From contig NZ_AWSQ01000011.1 of NCBI RefSeq assembly GCF_000498575.2, positions 1 to 43,392 on the forward strand: a stretch of 43,392 nt of DNA. The letters run 5' to 3'. Shown here piece after piece: positions 1-8,086 of this stretch. Each line of letters starts with the position of its first letter. The stretch's first letter is position 1. Position numbers and translations under genes: made by a program. This DNA is from Pseudomonas taeanensis MS-3 (GTDB lineage Bacteria; Pseudomonadota; Gammaproteobacteria; Pseudomonadales; Pseudomonadaceae). The notes beneath the pieces were generated by a model. It did not search any database. It was given only the letters and a program-made list of their open reading frames with translations, and had not been told where the DNA came from.

Positions 1-1
1 G

Positions 2-211
2 ATGCAGCGCATCAGCCTCGTACTGAATATCCACGCGGCACTGCGCCTGGTGTTCGACAACCCCGAAAACGTTTATGGCTTCCCCTCGATGGAGAACCGC
101 AACGAATTCTTCAACGGACGCGCGCCGCTAGACATCATGGCGCAGGGCGACATGATCTCGCTGTACGAGACATTTCGACGAATTGATGCACTGCGGGGTG
201 CTCAGTGGTAA
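2..211 (+). CDS. Xre/MbcA/ParS-type antitoxin, C-terminal part (5' end outside window)
   Basis: The reading frame is open from the window edge, so the ATG at 2 is probably internal. The 69 visible residues have the pattern of the toxin-binding domain of Xre/MbcA/ParS antitoxins: a helix (ISLVLNIHAALRLVF), then the NPENVYGFP-type segment, FNGRAPLDIM, and a closing helix ending in RIDALRG. The stop (209-211) overlaps the ATG of the RES-domain gene, the normal order and coupling in RES/Xre toxin-antitoxin operons. In this family the antitoxin binds the toxin and represses the operon through an N-terminal HTH, which is not visible here. Confidence 0.8.
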   Translation: MQRISLVLNIHAALRLVFDNPENVYGFPSMENRNEFFNGRAPLDIMAQGDMISLYETFRRIDALRGAQW

Positions 212-906
212 TGCTGGGCGACCTTCCCCTCTTGGAAGGTGAACGCCTACAGGCCTACCGCCTGGTCAACTCCAAGTTTCCGCCCATTGCCTTGTTCGAT
301 GACGTCGCTGACGCAGCAGACTTCGAAGCCATTTATCAGCTTCAGGCAATGACGAACCCAAGATTGCAGAACGAGCTTGGCCGGCTGGAGTTGATTCCTC
401 GCGACCAGATCCCGTTCGGTATTTCTGGATGTTCCTACGCCACAGCGCCCTTTACCCATGTGAACCCGGCCGGCTCACGCTTCAGCAATGGCAGCTTTGG
501 CGTGCTCTACCTGGCCGACAAGATGGACACCGCGATTGCAGAGGTGCGCCATCACCAGGAGCGCTACTGGTCGAACGTGCCAGACCTCAATTACGAGCGC
601 TTTGTCTTCAGAGGGCTGGCCTGCAGCTTCACTGATGCCGGGATGAGGGACGCTACAGTAGTGCCGCTGTCGGCCCCCATATATGCACCTGACGACTACA
701 CCCTTTCTCATCAATTGGGAGGCGATACGAAGCGCGCGGCTTGCCCGGGCTTACGCTACAACTCGGTCCGCTCCCCAGGCAACATCTGTTGGGCGCTGAT
801 GACACCAAGGACTGTTGCGTCAATCATCCAAGCTGCTCATTTCGAGATGATTTGGAGCGGACAAATCATCAGCGTCAACCGGATTACAACGCTGATAGCC
901 GAATAA
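211..906 (+). CDS. RES-domain toxin
   Basis: About 231 residues. RES-domain toxins degrade or modify NAD+ through an ADP-ribosyltransferase-like fold. Visible support: an N-terminal YRLVNSKFPP segment with the family Arg, the GSRFSNGSFGVLYLAD strand-turn with Arg and Ser, and the TAIAEVRHHQE helix with the conserved Glu. The ATG at 211 overlaps the antitoxin stop by one base (TAATG); a GTG at 205 in the same frame is an alternative start. Length suits the family. Together with the upstream antitoxin it forms a type II addiction module that could stabilise the element. The family call is firm; activity is inferred. Confidence 0.82.
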   Translation: MLGDLPLLEGERLQAYRLVNSKFPPIALFDDVADAADFEAIYQLQAMTNPRLQNELGRLELIPRDQIPFGISGCSYATAPFTHVNPAGSRFSNGSFGVLYLADKMDTAIAEVRHHQERYWSNVPDLNYERFVFRGLACSFTDAGMRDATVVPLSAPIYAPDDYTLSHQLGGDTKRAACPGLRYNSVRSPGNICWALMTPRTVASIIQAAHFEMIWSGQIISVNRITTLIAE

Positions 907-1132
907 TTCCCAGTTCTGAGGATGAACTCGACTATTAGGTAGGAGGCAGCCTCCCGTCACGAACTGCCGATCACGATCACAACCGGCAAAGATCGGCCAA
1001 AAGTGGACGGCCAACATGCAACTACCGGCAGACATCATCTCGATTCACGTCGACGCAGCCAGGAGTGGCTCGACCTCTCTAATGGTGATTTGATACCTTT
1101 GGGTTTAGTAGATCTGTGGAAAATGGAACATC

Positions 1133-2086
1133 ATGAAGAGTTTACCTGCCAGCGTTGTTTGCATGCTTATAGTATTGCTTGTGGGCTCTGTAGCCATGGC
1201 CGACACTCCAAAGAAATCAATCGAGCGCTTTGATCGAAATACAGGGGAGCTTTATTGGGATCTTGATGGTGAAGTAAGGCTTAAGTACATCCCTTATTGT
1301 CGAGCGGTCAGCAGTGACTCCGACACGGTTCATGAACTTATGCTTAAGCTAGACCCATTCTCTATTCTGAATGAGTGGGATACACCTTACATAGTAAGTT
1401 GCGAGAAAAGAGGGTTGCTAGTCACCTATAGGTTGCGTGAAGATGAACTGTTTCCCGGAGCCTACAGCAAAGGAATAGCCATCAATGGCAAAACCCTCGA
1501 ATATTATTCTGAGTACAACTCAATTCTTAAGCACCATGCAAACTCAGATAATTATCAAAAAATCTATGCTGCGTTGCAAGATCAGAAGCTCATAATCGCC
1601 GCAGTGTATAGGGATAGGTATTTCGAGGGTATAGACCCCATTACTGGGAATCGGAAAAATCCAGAAGTCGAAGTCATAATCGATGCATCTAGCCTTGATG
1701 AGGCGGATGAAGTCAGCGCTAATCTTGCGGCAATAGAAGCCAAACAGTGGAATGATAAAATCTATCATGGGTATTTGGTTGTACTATTTTTAGACGCCGC
1801 ATTATTGTCTTTTTTGGTATTTGGATTTTTTTTGATCCGGCGCTGGATTCTGCGCAGCTCAAAAACCCCCTTCGGAAAAATATCCACCTGCAAGGCAGGA
1901 ATTAAGTCAATTACCATCGACTTATTAAATATAATAAAGCCAAAGAGATCGACGATTATAAAGACAGACAACCTCAAGTCTTATTCGGTTGCTGACGAAC
2001 TGCTCAAGTGGATGCAATTGAAGGAGGCCGGTATTGTGTCTGAAGAAGAGTTTCAAGAAGCTCGTAAGAAAATAATGAGCAAATAA
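1133..2086 (+). CDS. Membrane-anchored protein with signal sequence and C-terminal SHOCT domain
   Basis: This 317-aa protein begins with a hydrophobic signal segment (MKSLPASVVCMLIVLLVGSV). A mostly hydrophilic region that I cannot assign follows up to about residue 205. One membrane helix lies at about 208-230 (LVVLFLDAALLSFLVFGFFL), followed by a basic stretch and a final SHOCT-type short domain (about 290-317: DELLKWMQLKEAGIVSEEEF). The predicted topology is a periplasmic domain with a small cytoplasmic tail. SHOCT domains occur at the C-termini of many unrelated proteins and are thought to mediate oligomerisation. Base composition is clearly AT-richer than the trb region, which suggests separate acquisition. 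The function is unknown. Confidence 0.7.
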   Translation: MKSLPASVVCMLIVLLVGSVAMADTPKKSIERFDRNTGELYWDLDGEVRLKYIPYCRAVSSDSDTVHELMLKLDPFSILNEWDTPYIVSCEKRGLLVTYRLREDELFPGAYSKGIAINGKTLEYYSEYNSILKHHANSDNYQKIYAALQDQKLIIAAVYRDRYFEGIDPITGNRKNPEVEVIIDASSLDEADEVSANLAAIEAKQWNDKIYHGYLVVLFLDAALLSFLVFGFFLIRRWILRSSKTPFGKISTCKAGIKSITIDLLNIIKPKRSTIIKTDNLKSYSVADELLKWMQLKEAGIVSEEEFQEARKKIMSK

Positions 2087-2176
2087 AATGGCTTTACCCC
2101 AATAAAATATCCGCGCAATGCGGTTATTACTGAAAAATTTGATTCTGGCATCGCTGCCGAAATTGAGGTATCTGCA

Positions 2177-2527
2177 ATGGCTGCGTACGAAAGAAAGATG
2201 ACGTTCTCGCCGGCTGCTGGCCTCATCGCGGCTTGCTTCCTGCCGATGGCGTTGATCCCACTCATTGATTTTTCCGTTTTTTCTGCGTTTGGTTCGGCAA
2301 TGCTTCTCTGGTTGAAAATATGTCTATTGCCGCCCCTTCTATGGGTGTTGTTGGTGTTTACGATTGCGCCATTCCTTCTGTTTTTTCGCAGTCTTCGCCC
2401 ATCTGCCGTTCAGCAGCAGCAAATGGGACGGATCTATTTACAGTGCAGACCGGCAGCTTCCGACCCGTTGCGGTCACTCAACAATGTCTACGACATGCAA
2501 GAAGGTCTCACTCACTATCGGTGCTGA
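2177..2527 (+). CDS. Small putative membrane protein
   Basis: This 116-aa ORF has two hydrophobic stretches (about residues 10-45 and 47-72, e.g. LLPPLLWVLLVFTIAPFLLF) followed by a hydrophilic tail. A GAGG motif lies nine bases before the ATG at 2177, a reasonable ribosome binding site. Its last 54 bases overlap the convergent nuclease-family gene, so the 3' end may be a chance extension or the gene may have been cut by recombination there. I do not recognise a family. It is kept because of the ribosome site and the two clear membrane segments. Confidence 0.45.
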   Translation: MAAYERKMTFSPAAGLIAACFLPMALIPLIDFSVFSAFGSAMLLWLKICLLPPLLWVLLVFTIAPFLLFFRSLRPSAVQQQQMGRIYLQCRPAASDPLRSLNNVYDMQEGLTHYRC

Positions 2528-3694
2528 GCTCTGCTGGTTGAGAGCCTGGCATATCCCACTCACATACTCCCTTACTCTGTTAAGGGTTAGATTAATGCCA
2601 ACCTCATCAAGATCGTTACCATCTTGCAGAATGCATCGTTCATTGTCATTGATAGGGTTTGCCGAGATGTAGTAATGACCATCCCATGAACGGACTGGCC
2701 GGGCTATATTGAATGCCGCCGGAAAAGTGTCTGCCATAGTCTTGAGGTGATCTTTAATTGTGAACGGGAACACCCCTAACCAAGTATGCTTGTAAACCTT
2801 GACCCAAAGATGTTCTGGCCAGGACTTTAAGCGAAAATCCAGGTCACACTTAACTATCACTTTGCGATCTTCACGATAGTTTGATCGAACCTCTATTTCA
2901 GATGCCCAGTCTACGAACATGCTGTCATTTCTTAATCGTTCTTCTATCGTAGCGAAGGCCATCCGTATTTTCCTGTCTACGCAGTATTCATAGGCTTTAG
3001 CCATATGCCGGCATGCTTCTTCGTGTTTGCTAAATAGCTCCCAGCAAAGTGCGTTGATTTCGCTATTTCCTGACATATACCTTTCCACATGACCGATGAA
3101 TTGATTAATGAAGATGGCTGCGGCAGGGCGGGCTGAAGCCGAACTACCCCGTAGCAGTGACGATATCTGCCCGTATGACATACAGTAGACCGGAACTTGG
3201 GACTCAAAATTGATTGTTTCTGGCGGCCGCCCAGACGGTGTCAAAAATACTAGGCCGTGGTGATAACTTGGATATCTATTAAGCAATGTCTCTTGATAAC
3301 GTTCGATCTGCTGGGGCTGCTCTCCTGCCCAGATTTTGTTTTCAATCGCTATGACTAACCTCGCTGCTGGAAACTCGACAACTAAATCGATGCTTTCCAG
3401 CTCCCTAGATATCCTCGAATCCGCACCAAATGCCGCAGCAAGGTTCTCTTGAAGAAGAGCAGGGCCAAATACTTCGAGGTCAGTAAGAGAACCCAGGAGC
3501 GCATTGATGAATGCATCTTGGAGGCCGTGTGGCTCATTCTTATTCAGAAGGTTGGCCAAGATGTTCGAGTGTACGAGCTCCTTGCTTCGAACACCCATGA
3601 CCTTGAAAAGATCAAATTCTTTGGAGTAGGCACTGAGTTCCGCCAACTCCGACGAGGACGCTAGCGCTTGGAACATTGACTGCGAGGTATTCAC
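2474..3694 (-). CDS. PD-(D/E)XK nuclease superfamily protein
   Basis: This 406-aa protein resembles the PDDEXK_4-type family of restriction-like nucleases. The core lies near residues 43-135: an acidic residue in ELESIDLVVEF (Asp103), then LVIAIENKIWAGE with the E-x-K signature (Glu118, Lys120), then QQIERYQ, the usual Gln/Tyr helix after the core. The rest carries no motif I know. The start is a GTG (3692-3694) preceded by AAGGA; an ATG six codons in is the alternative. It stands alone, with no methylase or helicase beside it. Members of this group are often found in defence-rich islands, but a defence role here is inference. Confidence 0.75.
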   Translation of the reverse strand: MNTSQSMFQALASSSELAELSAYSKEFDLFKVMGVRSKELVHSNILANLLNKNEPHGLQDAFINALLGSLTDLEVFGPALLQENLAAAFGADSRISRELESIDLVVEFPAARLVIAIENKIWAGEQPQQIERYQETLLNRYPSYHHGLVFLTPSGRPPETINFESQVPVYCMSYGQISSLLRGSSASARPAAAIFINQFIGHVERYMSGNSEINALCWELFSKHEEACRHMAKAYEYCVDRKIRMAFATIEERLRNDSMFVDWASEIEVRSNYREDRKVIVKCDLDFRLKSWPEHLWVKVYKHTWLGVFPFTIKDHLKTMADTFPAAFNIARPVRSWDGHYYISANPINDNERCILQDGNDLDEVGINLTLNRVREYVSGICQALNQQSSAPIVSETFLHVVDIVE

Positions 3695-3908
3695 TTTCTA
3701 AAGTCCTTACGTTGGATTGAAGCCAATGAAATTATTTTTCCGAGATATGTAAACCATTTAATAATGGCCAACCAGGTTCGTAAAAATATCCACGAGGACT
3801 CCATTACGTATATTCAGAGGGAAGGCAGTAACCACTTCGCCCCGTCACCTTCGCTTTATGGTGCCTGTTACTTTGGAGCCATAATTACGTTGCAAATTTC
3901 AATACTTA

Positions 3909-4475
3909 TCAGTGACTGATCTGGCGAGAAACAGCAGGTGCAAGGACTTTGCCTGCTGTTTCTAGTATTTCTATCAATCCAAAATCAGCAGATCTATCAA
4001 CTACCTCGATAGCTTCAGCATGATCGTGCACCAGCACAGAAAGGCCTAACGATCTTAAATCTTCAAGACCTTTTAGAGCGGCCTCGCGTCGGGCCGCCTC
4101 AAAGGCAAATGGCAACGTGATCGCTACACACACCTCAAGTCCTAGAAATATCGCTATTTGCGCAATAACTGGCACTGCCCCAGTTCCTGTAGCTCCGCCG
4201 AAGCCTGCTAAAAGAACCAACTGCCGTGAGCCTTGCATGAGTGAACACAGCGCCTCTCGCGACTCTTCGGCTGCCTGCATTCCTTGATTCGGCGTAAATG
4301 CTCCGTTTCCGCCACAGAGCAGAGGTCCGAGCAACAGTCGTTCAGTAATGCCGGAATTTTCAAGGCCTTTACAGTCAGTATTGATAGCGACGATACGTCC
4401 GTTGACTAGAGCATGAACATGACGAGCAATATCACATCCAGCACCGCCAACCCCGACTACAAGCACATCATCCAT
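3909..4475 (-). CDS. Stand-alone FtsZ-like GTPase domain, lacking the T7 loop and C-terminal domain
   Basis: This 188-aa protein matches the N-terminal nucleotide-binding half of FtsZ. Visible are the first glycine loop (VVGVGGAGCDIARHV, residues 6-20), AINTD (30-34), the tubulin/FtsZ signature GGATGTGAVPVIA (93-105) and PFAFEAARR (122-130), which corresponds to PFNFEGKKR in FtsZ. It stops at the helix preceding the T7 loop, so the NxDxxD-type catalytic loop and the whole second domain are missing. FtsZ is normally about 380 aa or more. A GGAG site precedes the ATG at 4475. It could bind GTP and one face of an FtsZ subunit but could not complete a normal GTPase site for the next subunit. Whether it is a decay fragment or a functional regulator is unknown; the clean frame and own ribosome site favour function. 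Confidence 0.75.
   Translation of the reverse strand: MDDVLVVGVGGAGCDIARHVHALVNGRIVAINTDCKGLENSGITERLLLGPLLCGGNGAFTPNQGMQAAEESREALCSLMQGSRQLVLLAGFGGATGTGAVPVIAQIAIFLGLEVCVAITLPFAFEAARREAALKGLEDLRSLGLSVLVHDHAEAIEVVDRSADFGLIEILETAGKVLAPAVSRQISH
3927..3963. repeat. 12-bp perfect inverted repeat inside the 3' end of the FtsZ-like gene
   Basis: AGAAACAGCAGG (3927-3938) is perfectly repeated in inverted orientation at 3952-3963 with a 13-base spacer. It lies in the last codons of the FtsZ-like gene. As RNA on the minus strand it would form a strong stem followed by a short T-containing stretch, so it may act as a transcription terminator or mark a recombination junction at the truncation point. 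Confidence 0.6.
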
Positions 4476-4518
4476 AACGCCATCTCCGTTAGTTAATACT
4501 CAAAACGTACACTACCAT

Positions 4519-4537
4519 TGCGATAGATTGGATCGCA
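4519..4537. promoter_or_regulatory. Inverted repeat upstream of the FtsZ-like gene
   Basis: TGCGAT and ATCGCA (4519-4524 and 4532-4537) flank a seven-base spacer about 45 bases upstream of the FtsZ-like start codon. Its size and place fit an operator, but nothing identifies a binding protein. Confidence 0.3.
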
Positions 4538-4589
4538 GGTAAATGTAGGCAAACTCTTGGGAGCTGGGCAGGATCAAGCAGCGAAGCAC

Positions 4590-4624
4590 AGACCACAGAC
4601 CACAGACCACAGACCACAGACCAC
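4590..4624. repeat. Five tandem copies of the 7-mer AGACCAC
   Basis: Five exact head-to-tail copies of AGACCAC occupy 4590-4624, in the noncoding DNA between the small recombinase and the FtsZ-like gene. The unit is too short for CRISPR. It could be an iteron-like protein binding array or a slippage-prone microsatellite. Confidence 0.85.
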
Positions 4625-4696
4625 AAGGGATTATCAGATTGACCGGCCGATTCTGGCCGTTAGCGACGGCTTGACTTCGACCGTCGCTATGCATGG

Positions 4697-5317
4697 TCAA
4701 ACCTCGGTCTGTTCCGCCATCGCCAGGGCATCATCGACCTCAATCCCCAGATATCGAACGGTGCTCTCCAGCTTCGTATGGCCGAGCAGCAGTTGAACCG
4801 CCCGCAGGTTCTTCGTCCTGCGATAAATCAGTGATGCCTTCGTTCGTCTCATTGTGTGAGTGCCATACATGGCTGGATCAAGGCCAATGGCTTTCACCCA
4901 GTCTTTGACGATACGAGCGTATTGACGAGTGGATAGATGGTCTGAGGTATGCAGCCGGCTCGGAAAAAGGTAGTCCTCGCTGCGTAGCTGGGCTTGATGT
5001 ATCCAGGTCGCGAGAGCAGACCGTGTTTGCTCAGTGATTTCGAACTGCACTGGCCGCTGCGTTTTCTGCTGCATAACCATGGCTCGCGATGACACGTGCT
5101 CACCATGAGCAACGTCGCGCACACGAAGCTTGGTTAAGTCGCAGGCTCTAAGCTTGCTGTCGATGGCCAGATTGAAGAGAGCCAGATCCCGGGTTCTTTC
5201 TGCAATTTGAAGTCTTACTCGGATGGCCCAGATATCTCTCAGCCGGAGCGGGGTTTTCTGCCCGACCAATTTTCCTTTGTTCCAGGGCTGACAACTGCAG
5301 GTAGCGATGATGTTCAT
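4697..5317 (-). CDS. Small XerC/D-like tyrosine recombinase
   Basis: The 206-aa protein is essentially a tyrosine-recombinase catalytic domain with a very short N-terminus. Catalytic residues are visible in order: Arg57 in SKLRACDL, Lys85 in QQKTQRP, His154 and Arg157 in GTHTMRRTKA, His180 in LLGHTKLESTV and Tyr189 in RYLGIE. The ATG at 5317 has a GGAGG ribosome site; a longer frame to 5440 has none and is rejected. Proteins of this compact type often sit on conjugative plasmids and ICEs. It may resolve multimers or invert or excise a segment. It is distinct from the integrase at the tRNA junction. Confidence 0.85.
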   Translation of the reverse strand: MNIIATCSCQPWNKGKLVGQKTPLRLRDIWAIRVRLQIAERTRDLALFNLAIDSKLRACDLTKLRVRDVAHGEHVSSRAMVMQQKTQRPVQFEITEQTRSALATWIHQAQLRSEDYLFPSRLHTSDHLSTRQYARIVKDWVKAIGLDPAMYGTHTMRRTKASLIYRRTKNLRAVQLLLGHTKLESTVRYLGIEVDDALAMAEQTEV

Positions 5318-5645
5318 GGCAAGTCCTCCACGTGTGGGAGGACAAGGATGGCTAGCCAGAGCAGTGGTCGCTAACTGGCCATCTCTGCCGTGCGTACCTG
5401 GTAGCTTATGGTCAGATGGGCATTTTCGGCAGTGCCCCACCTCTAAATAATTGCAAGGATGGCCCCATACACGTTACGCCCTGCCCTGCAGTTCTCCTCT
5501 GCTCCATTCCATAGCCGGAACTGTTGCCAACCCGCACAAGATTACCCACCCAAACGGTCTTTGACCCCTTCTCCACCTTTGCCGAATCTCTTGCACGCGG
5601 CACATCTGCGTGCCGTGCATTTTGCCGGAGAGGTTGGGTTCAGGG
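5318..5645. other. Divergent noncoding region between recombinase and traG
   Basis: This 328-base stretch separates the minus-strand recombinase from plus-strand traG and must hold both promoters. I see an imperfect inverted repeat (5347-5359 with 5375-5383: GATGGC-TA-GCCAG against CTGGCCATC) close to the recombinase start, and a G/C-rich stem (CGGCAC against GTGCCG) near 5595-5615 just before traG. Either could be an operator or a recombination site. No convincing gene is present. Confidence 0.5.
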
Positions 5646-7637
5646 ATGCAAGCGACAACGGTGCTGTACGGTCAGGTGCTGGCGGTTTTGGCCGTCACCC
5701 TGTCAGGTGTATGGAGCGCTACCCAATGGACGGCTGCGGCGCTTGACTACCAAGTTCGCTTGGGTGCCCCGTGGTTCGAATTGCTCGGCACACCCATCTA
5801 CCACCCTTGGCGGCTGTTTGAGTGGTGGTTCTTCTTCGATGCCTATGCGCCTGACATCTTCAACTTCGGCGGAGCCATCGCTGCAGGCAGCAGCCTCCTG
5901 GCTGTGCTGGTGGCAATCAGCATGGCCATCTGGCGCGCCCGCCAGGCGCAACGGGTTACCACCTACGGCTCGGCGCGCTGGGCCGATACGAATGAGGTGC
6001 GCAAGGCCGGGCTAACTGGAGCGGCAGGCGTTTTCCTCGGTCTCTTGGATGAGCAGTACCTGCGCCATGAAGGCCCCGAACATGTTCTGGCATTTGCCCC
6101 AACACGCTCGGGCAAGGGCGTTGGTCTGGTGGTGCCCACCCTGCTCTCCTGGCCGGCCTCTGCGGTTATCCACGACATCAAGGGCGAGAACTGGAGCCTG
6201 ACTGCTGGCTGGCGCTCGCGCTTCTCGCACTGCCTTCTGTTCAATCCCACTGACCCGGCTTCGGCAGCCTACAACCCATTGCTGGAAGTACGCCGCGGCA
6301 CCCATGAGGTGCGCGACGTACAGAACATCGCCGACATCCTGGTCGACCCGGAAGGTGCCCTGGAAAAACGTAACCACTGGGAGAAGACCAGCCATGCGCT
6401 GCTGGTCGGTGCCATTCTGCACGTGCTCTACGCCAGCGACGACAAGACCCTTCGCGGGGTCGCCAACTTCCTCTCAGACCCGGCCTGCACATTCGAGCTG
6501 ACCCTGCACCGGATGATGGCCACACTTCATCTCGGTGAAACGCCTCACCCGGTTGTGGCATCCGCTGCCCGCGAGGTACTCAACAAGAGCGAGAACGAGC
6601 GCTCGGGTGTGCTGTCCACGGCCATGTCCTTCCTTGGCCTGTACCGCGACCCCACAGTGGCCAGCGTGACCGAGCGCTGCGACTGGCGGATCGCCGACCT
6701 GATCTCGGCAAAACACCCTGTCTCGCTGTACCTGGTGGTGCCGCCCTCCGACATCAGCCGCACCAAGCCACTCATCCGCCTGATCCTCAATCAGGTCGGG
6801 CGTCGCCTGACCGAATCCCTGGACGGTGCCGACGGCATCGAACGCAGGCACAAGTTGCTGCTGATGCTCGACGAGTTCCCCGCGCTGGGTCGGCTGGATT
6901 TCTTCGAATCGGCCCTGGCCTTTATGGCCGGCTACGGGCTACGCGCCTTCCTGATCTCACAGTCGCTCAACCAGATCGACAAGGCCTATGGCCAGAACCA
7001 CTCGATCCTCGACAACTGCCACGTGCGGGTGACCTTCGCCACCAACGATGAACGCACCGCCAAGCGCATCTCCGAGACGCTTGGCACCGCCACCGAATTG
7101 CGCGCGCAACGCAACTACGCCGGCCACAGGCTGGCTCCCTGGCTGGGGCATCTGATGGTGTCGCGCCAGGAGACCGCACGCCCTCTGCTGACGCCGGGCG
7201 AGGTGATGCAACTGCCCACCGACGAATCGGTGGTGATGCTCTCCGGCCATGCACCGATCAGGGCGAAGAAGCTGCGTTACTTCACCGACACCAATTTCCA
7301 GCGTCGTGTGCTGCCGGCCCCGCAGCTGCTACCTGGGGAGTACGCCGATGCGCCAGCGACCCGGGCTGATGATTGGAGTGCCCTGGCCCTGCCGACAGCT
7401 GTTTCCGTTCCGCGTGCAGAATCCCAGGACGGCGAAGACCTCGACGACGGCGGCCCACGTCGCCAGCCCGAACTGACGGAAATCGCTGACCTGCCGGATC
7501 CCGATGACCCGACCAGCGACCTGTTTCTCCTCGACGAGGACGACGCCCCTACGCCCTTCCCCTCCCAGCTCGATCCGCGACTGCAGCGCGCGGCCCGACT
7601 GGCCGCCCTCGACCCTGACGACGGAATTGCCCTATGA
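5646..7637 (+). CDS. traG: TraG/VirD4-type type IV coupling protein
   Basis: This 663-aa coupling ATPase brings the relaxase-DNA complex to the mating channel at the inner membrane. Two membrane segments lie at about residues 5-30 and 70-95. Walker A is APTRSGKG (151-158), followed by VVPTLL and HDIKGENW; Walker B is LLLMLDEFPALG (about 404-415). The C-terminus is rich in Asp and Pro. I chose the ATG at 5646, which has upstream purines (GGAGAGG further back), over the ORF start at 5610. It heads the trb operon, as in Tn4371-type ICEs and RP4-related systems. The gene is intact. Its relaxase partner is not in the window. Confidence 0.93.
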   Translation: MQATTVLYGQVLAVLAVTLSGVWSATQWTAAALDYQVRLGAPWFELLGTPIYHPWRLFEWWFFFDAYAPDIFNFGGAIAAGSSLLAVLVAISMAIWRARQAQRVTTYGSARWADTNEVRKAGLTGAAGVFLGLLDEQYLRHEGPEHVLAFAPTRSGKGVGLVVPTLLSWPASAVIHDIKGENWSLTAGWRSRFSHCLLFNPTDPASAAYNPLLEVRRGTHEVRDVQNIADILVDPEGALEKRNHWEKTSHALLVGAILHVLYASDDKTLRGVANFLSDPACTFELTLHRMMATLHLGETPHPVVASAAREVLNKSENERSGVLSTAMSFLGLYRDPTVASVTERCDWRIADLISAKHPVSLYLVVPPSDISRTKPLIRLILNQVGRRLTESLDGADGIERRHKLLLMLDEFPALGRLDFFESALAFMAGYGLRAFLISQSLNQIDKAYGQNHSILDNCHVRVTFATNDERTAKRISETLGTATELRAQRNYAGHRLAPWLGHLMVSRQETARPLLTPGEVMQLPTDESVVMLSGHAPIRAKKLRYFTDTNFQRRVLPAPQLLPGEYADAPATRADDWSALALPTAVSVPRAESQDGEDLDDGGPRRQPELTEIADLPDPDDPTSDLFLLDEDDAPTPFPSQLDPRLQRAARLAALDPDDGIAL

Positions 7638-8086
7638 GCCGAGCCCGCCTGAACCTGTTCATCCAACCGGAGCACGCCAAACGCCTGAACGAACTGGCGA
7701 TCAAGAAAGGTGTGTCGAAGTCCTCGATCATTGCCGCAGCGCTCGCCTCCTGGCTATCGCCGGATTCCGGGGACCAGCGTGAGGCGGCCATTGCCAAGCG
7801 CCTGGATCGATTGTCTCGCCAGTTCGAACGACTGGAGCGCGATCAGAATATTCTGATCGAGACCATGGCGCTCTATGTGCGCTACTACCTTACGGTCAGC
7901 ACGCCGGTGCCCGAGGCACACCAGGACGCCGCACGATCTCAAGGCAAGCTGCGCTTCGCCCAGTTCATCGAGCAACTGGGCCGCCACCTGCAGCGCGGAC
8001 GCAGCCTGGTAAGGGACGTACAAGAGGAGATCCAGCCTGACGCCCAGTGGCTGGATAGCTCCGAAGCCTCGGGAGAGCAGCCATGA
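7634..8086 (+). CDS. Ribbon-helix-helix (CopG-like) protein of the trb operon
   Basis: The 150-aa protein starts with a ribbon-helix-helix domain: strand SRARLNLFIQP, then helices AKRLNELAIKKG and SKSSIIAAALASWL. The middle is helical and possibly coiled (about residues 57-75). Its start overlaps the traG stop and its stop overlaps the trbB start by four bases. A CopG-like gene between traG and trbB is common in this type of operon. It may autoregulate the operon or act as an accessory DNA-binding factor for transfer; the sequence does not decide between them. Confidence 0.8.
   Translation: MSRARLNLFIQPEHAKRLNELAIKKGVSKSSIIAAALASWLSPDSGDQREAAIAKRLDRLSRQFERLERDQNILIETMALYVRYYLTVSTPVPEAHQDAARSQGKLRFAQFIEQLGRHLQRGRSLVRDVQEEIQPDAQWLDSSEASGEQP

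Noticed and set aside
3764..3919. 51-codon plus-strand ORF between the two minus-strand genes
   Set aside because: No ribosome binding site, no recognisable motif, and its end runs into the FtsZ-like gene.
4590..4624. CRISPR array
   Set aside because: The units are seven bases with no spacers; no cas genes are present.
1..5317. Left attachment site as a second copy of the tRNA-Pro 3' end
   Set aside because: Looking through the window I found no matching copy, so the left boundary was placed outside it.
5524..6015. 163-codon plus-strand ORF at the start of traG
   Set aside because: It is an out-of-frame shadow of traG in GC-rich DNA; the traG frame has clear family motifs.
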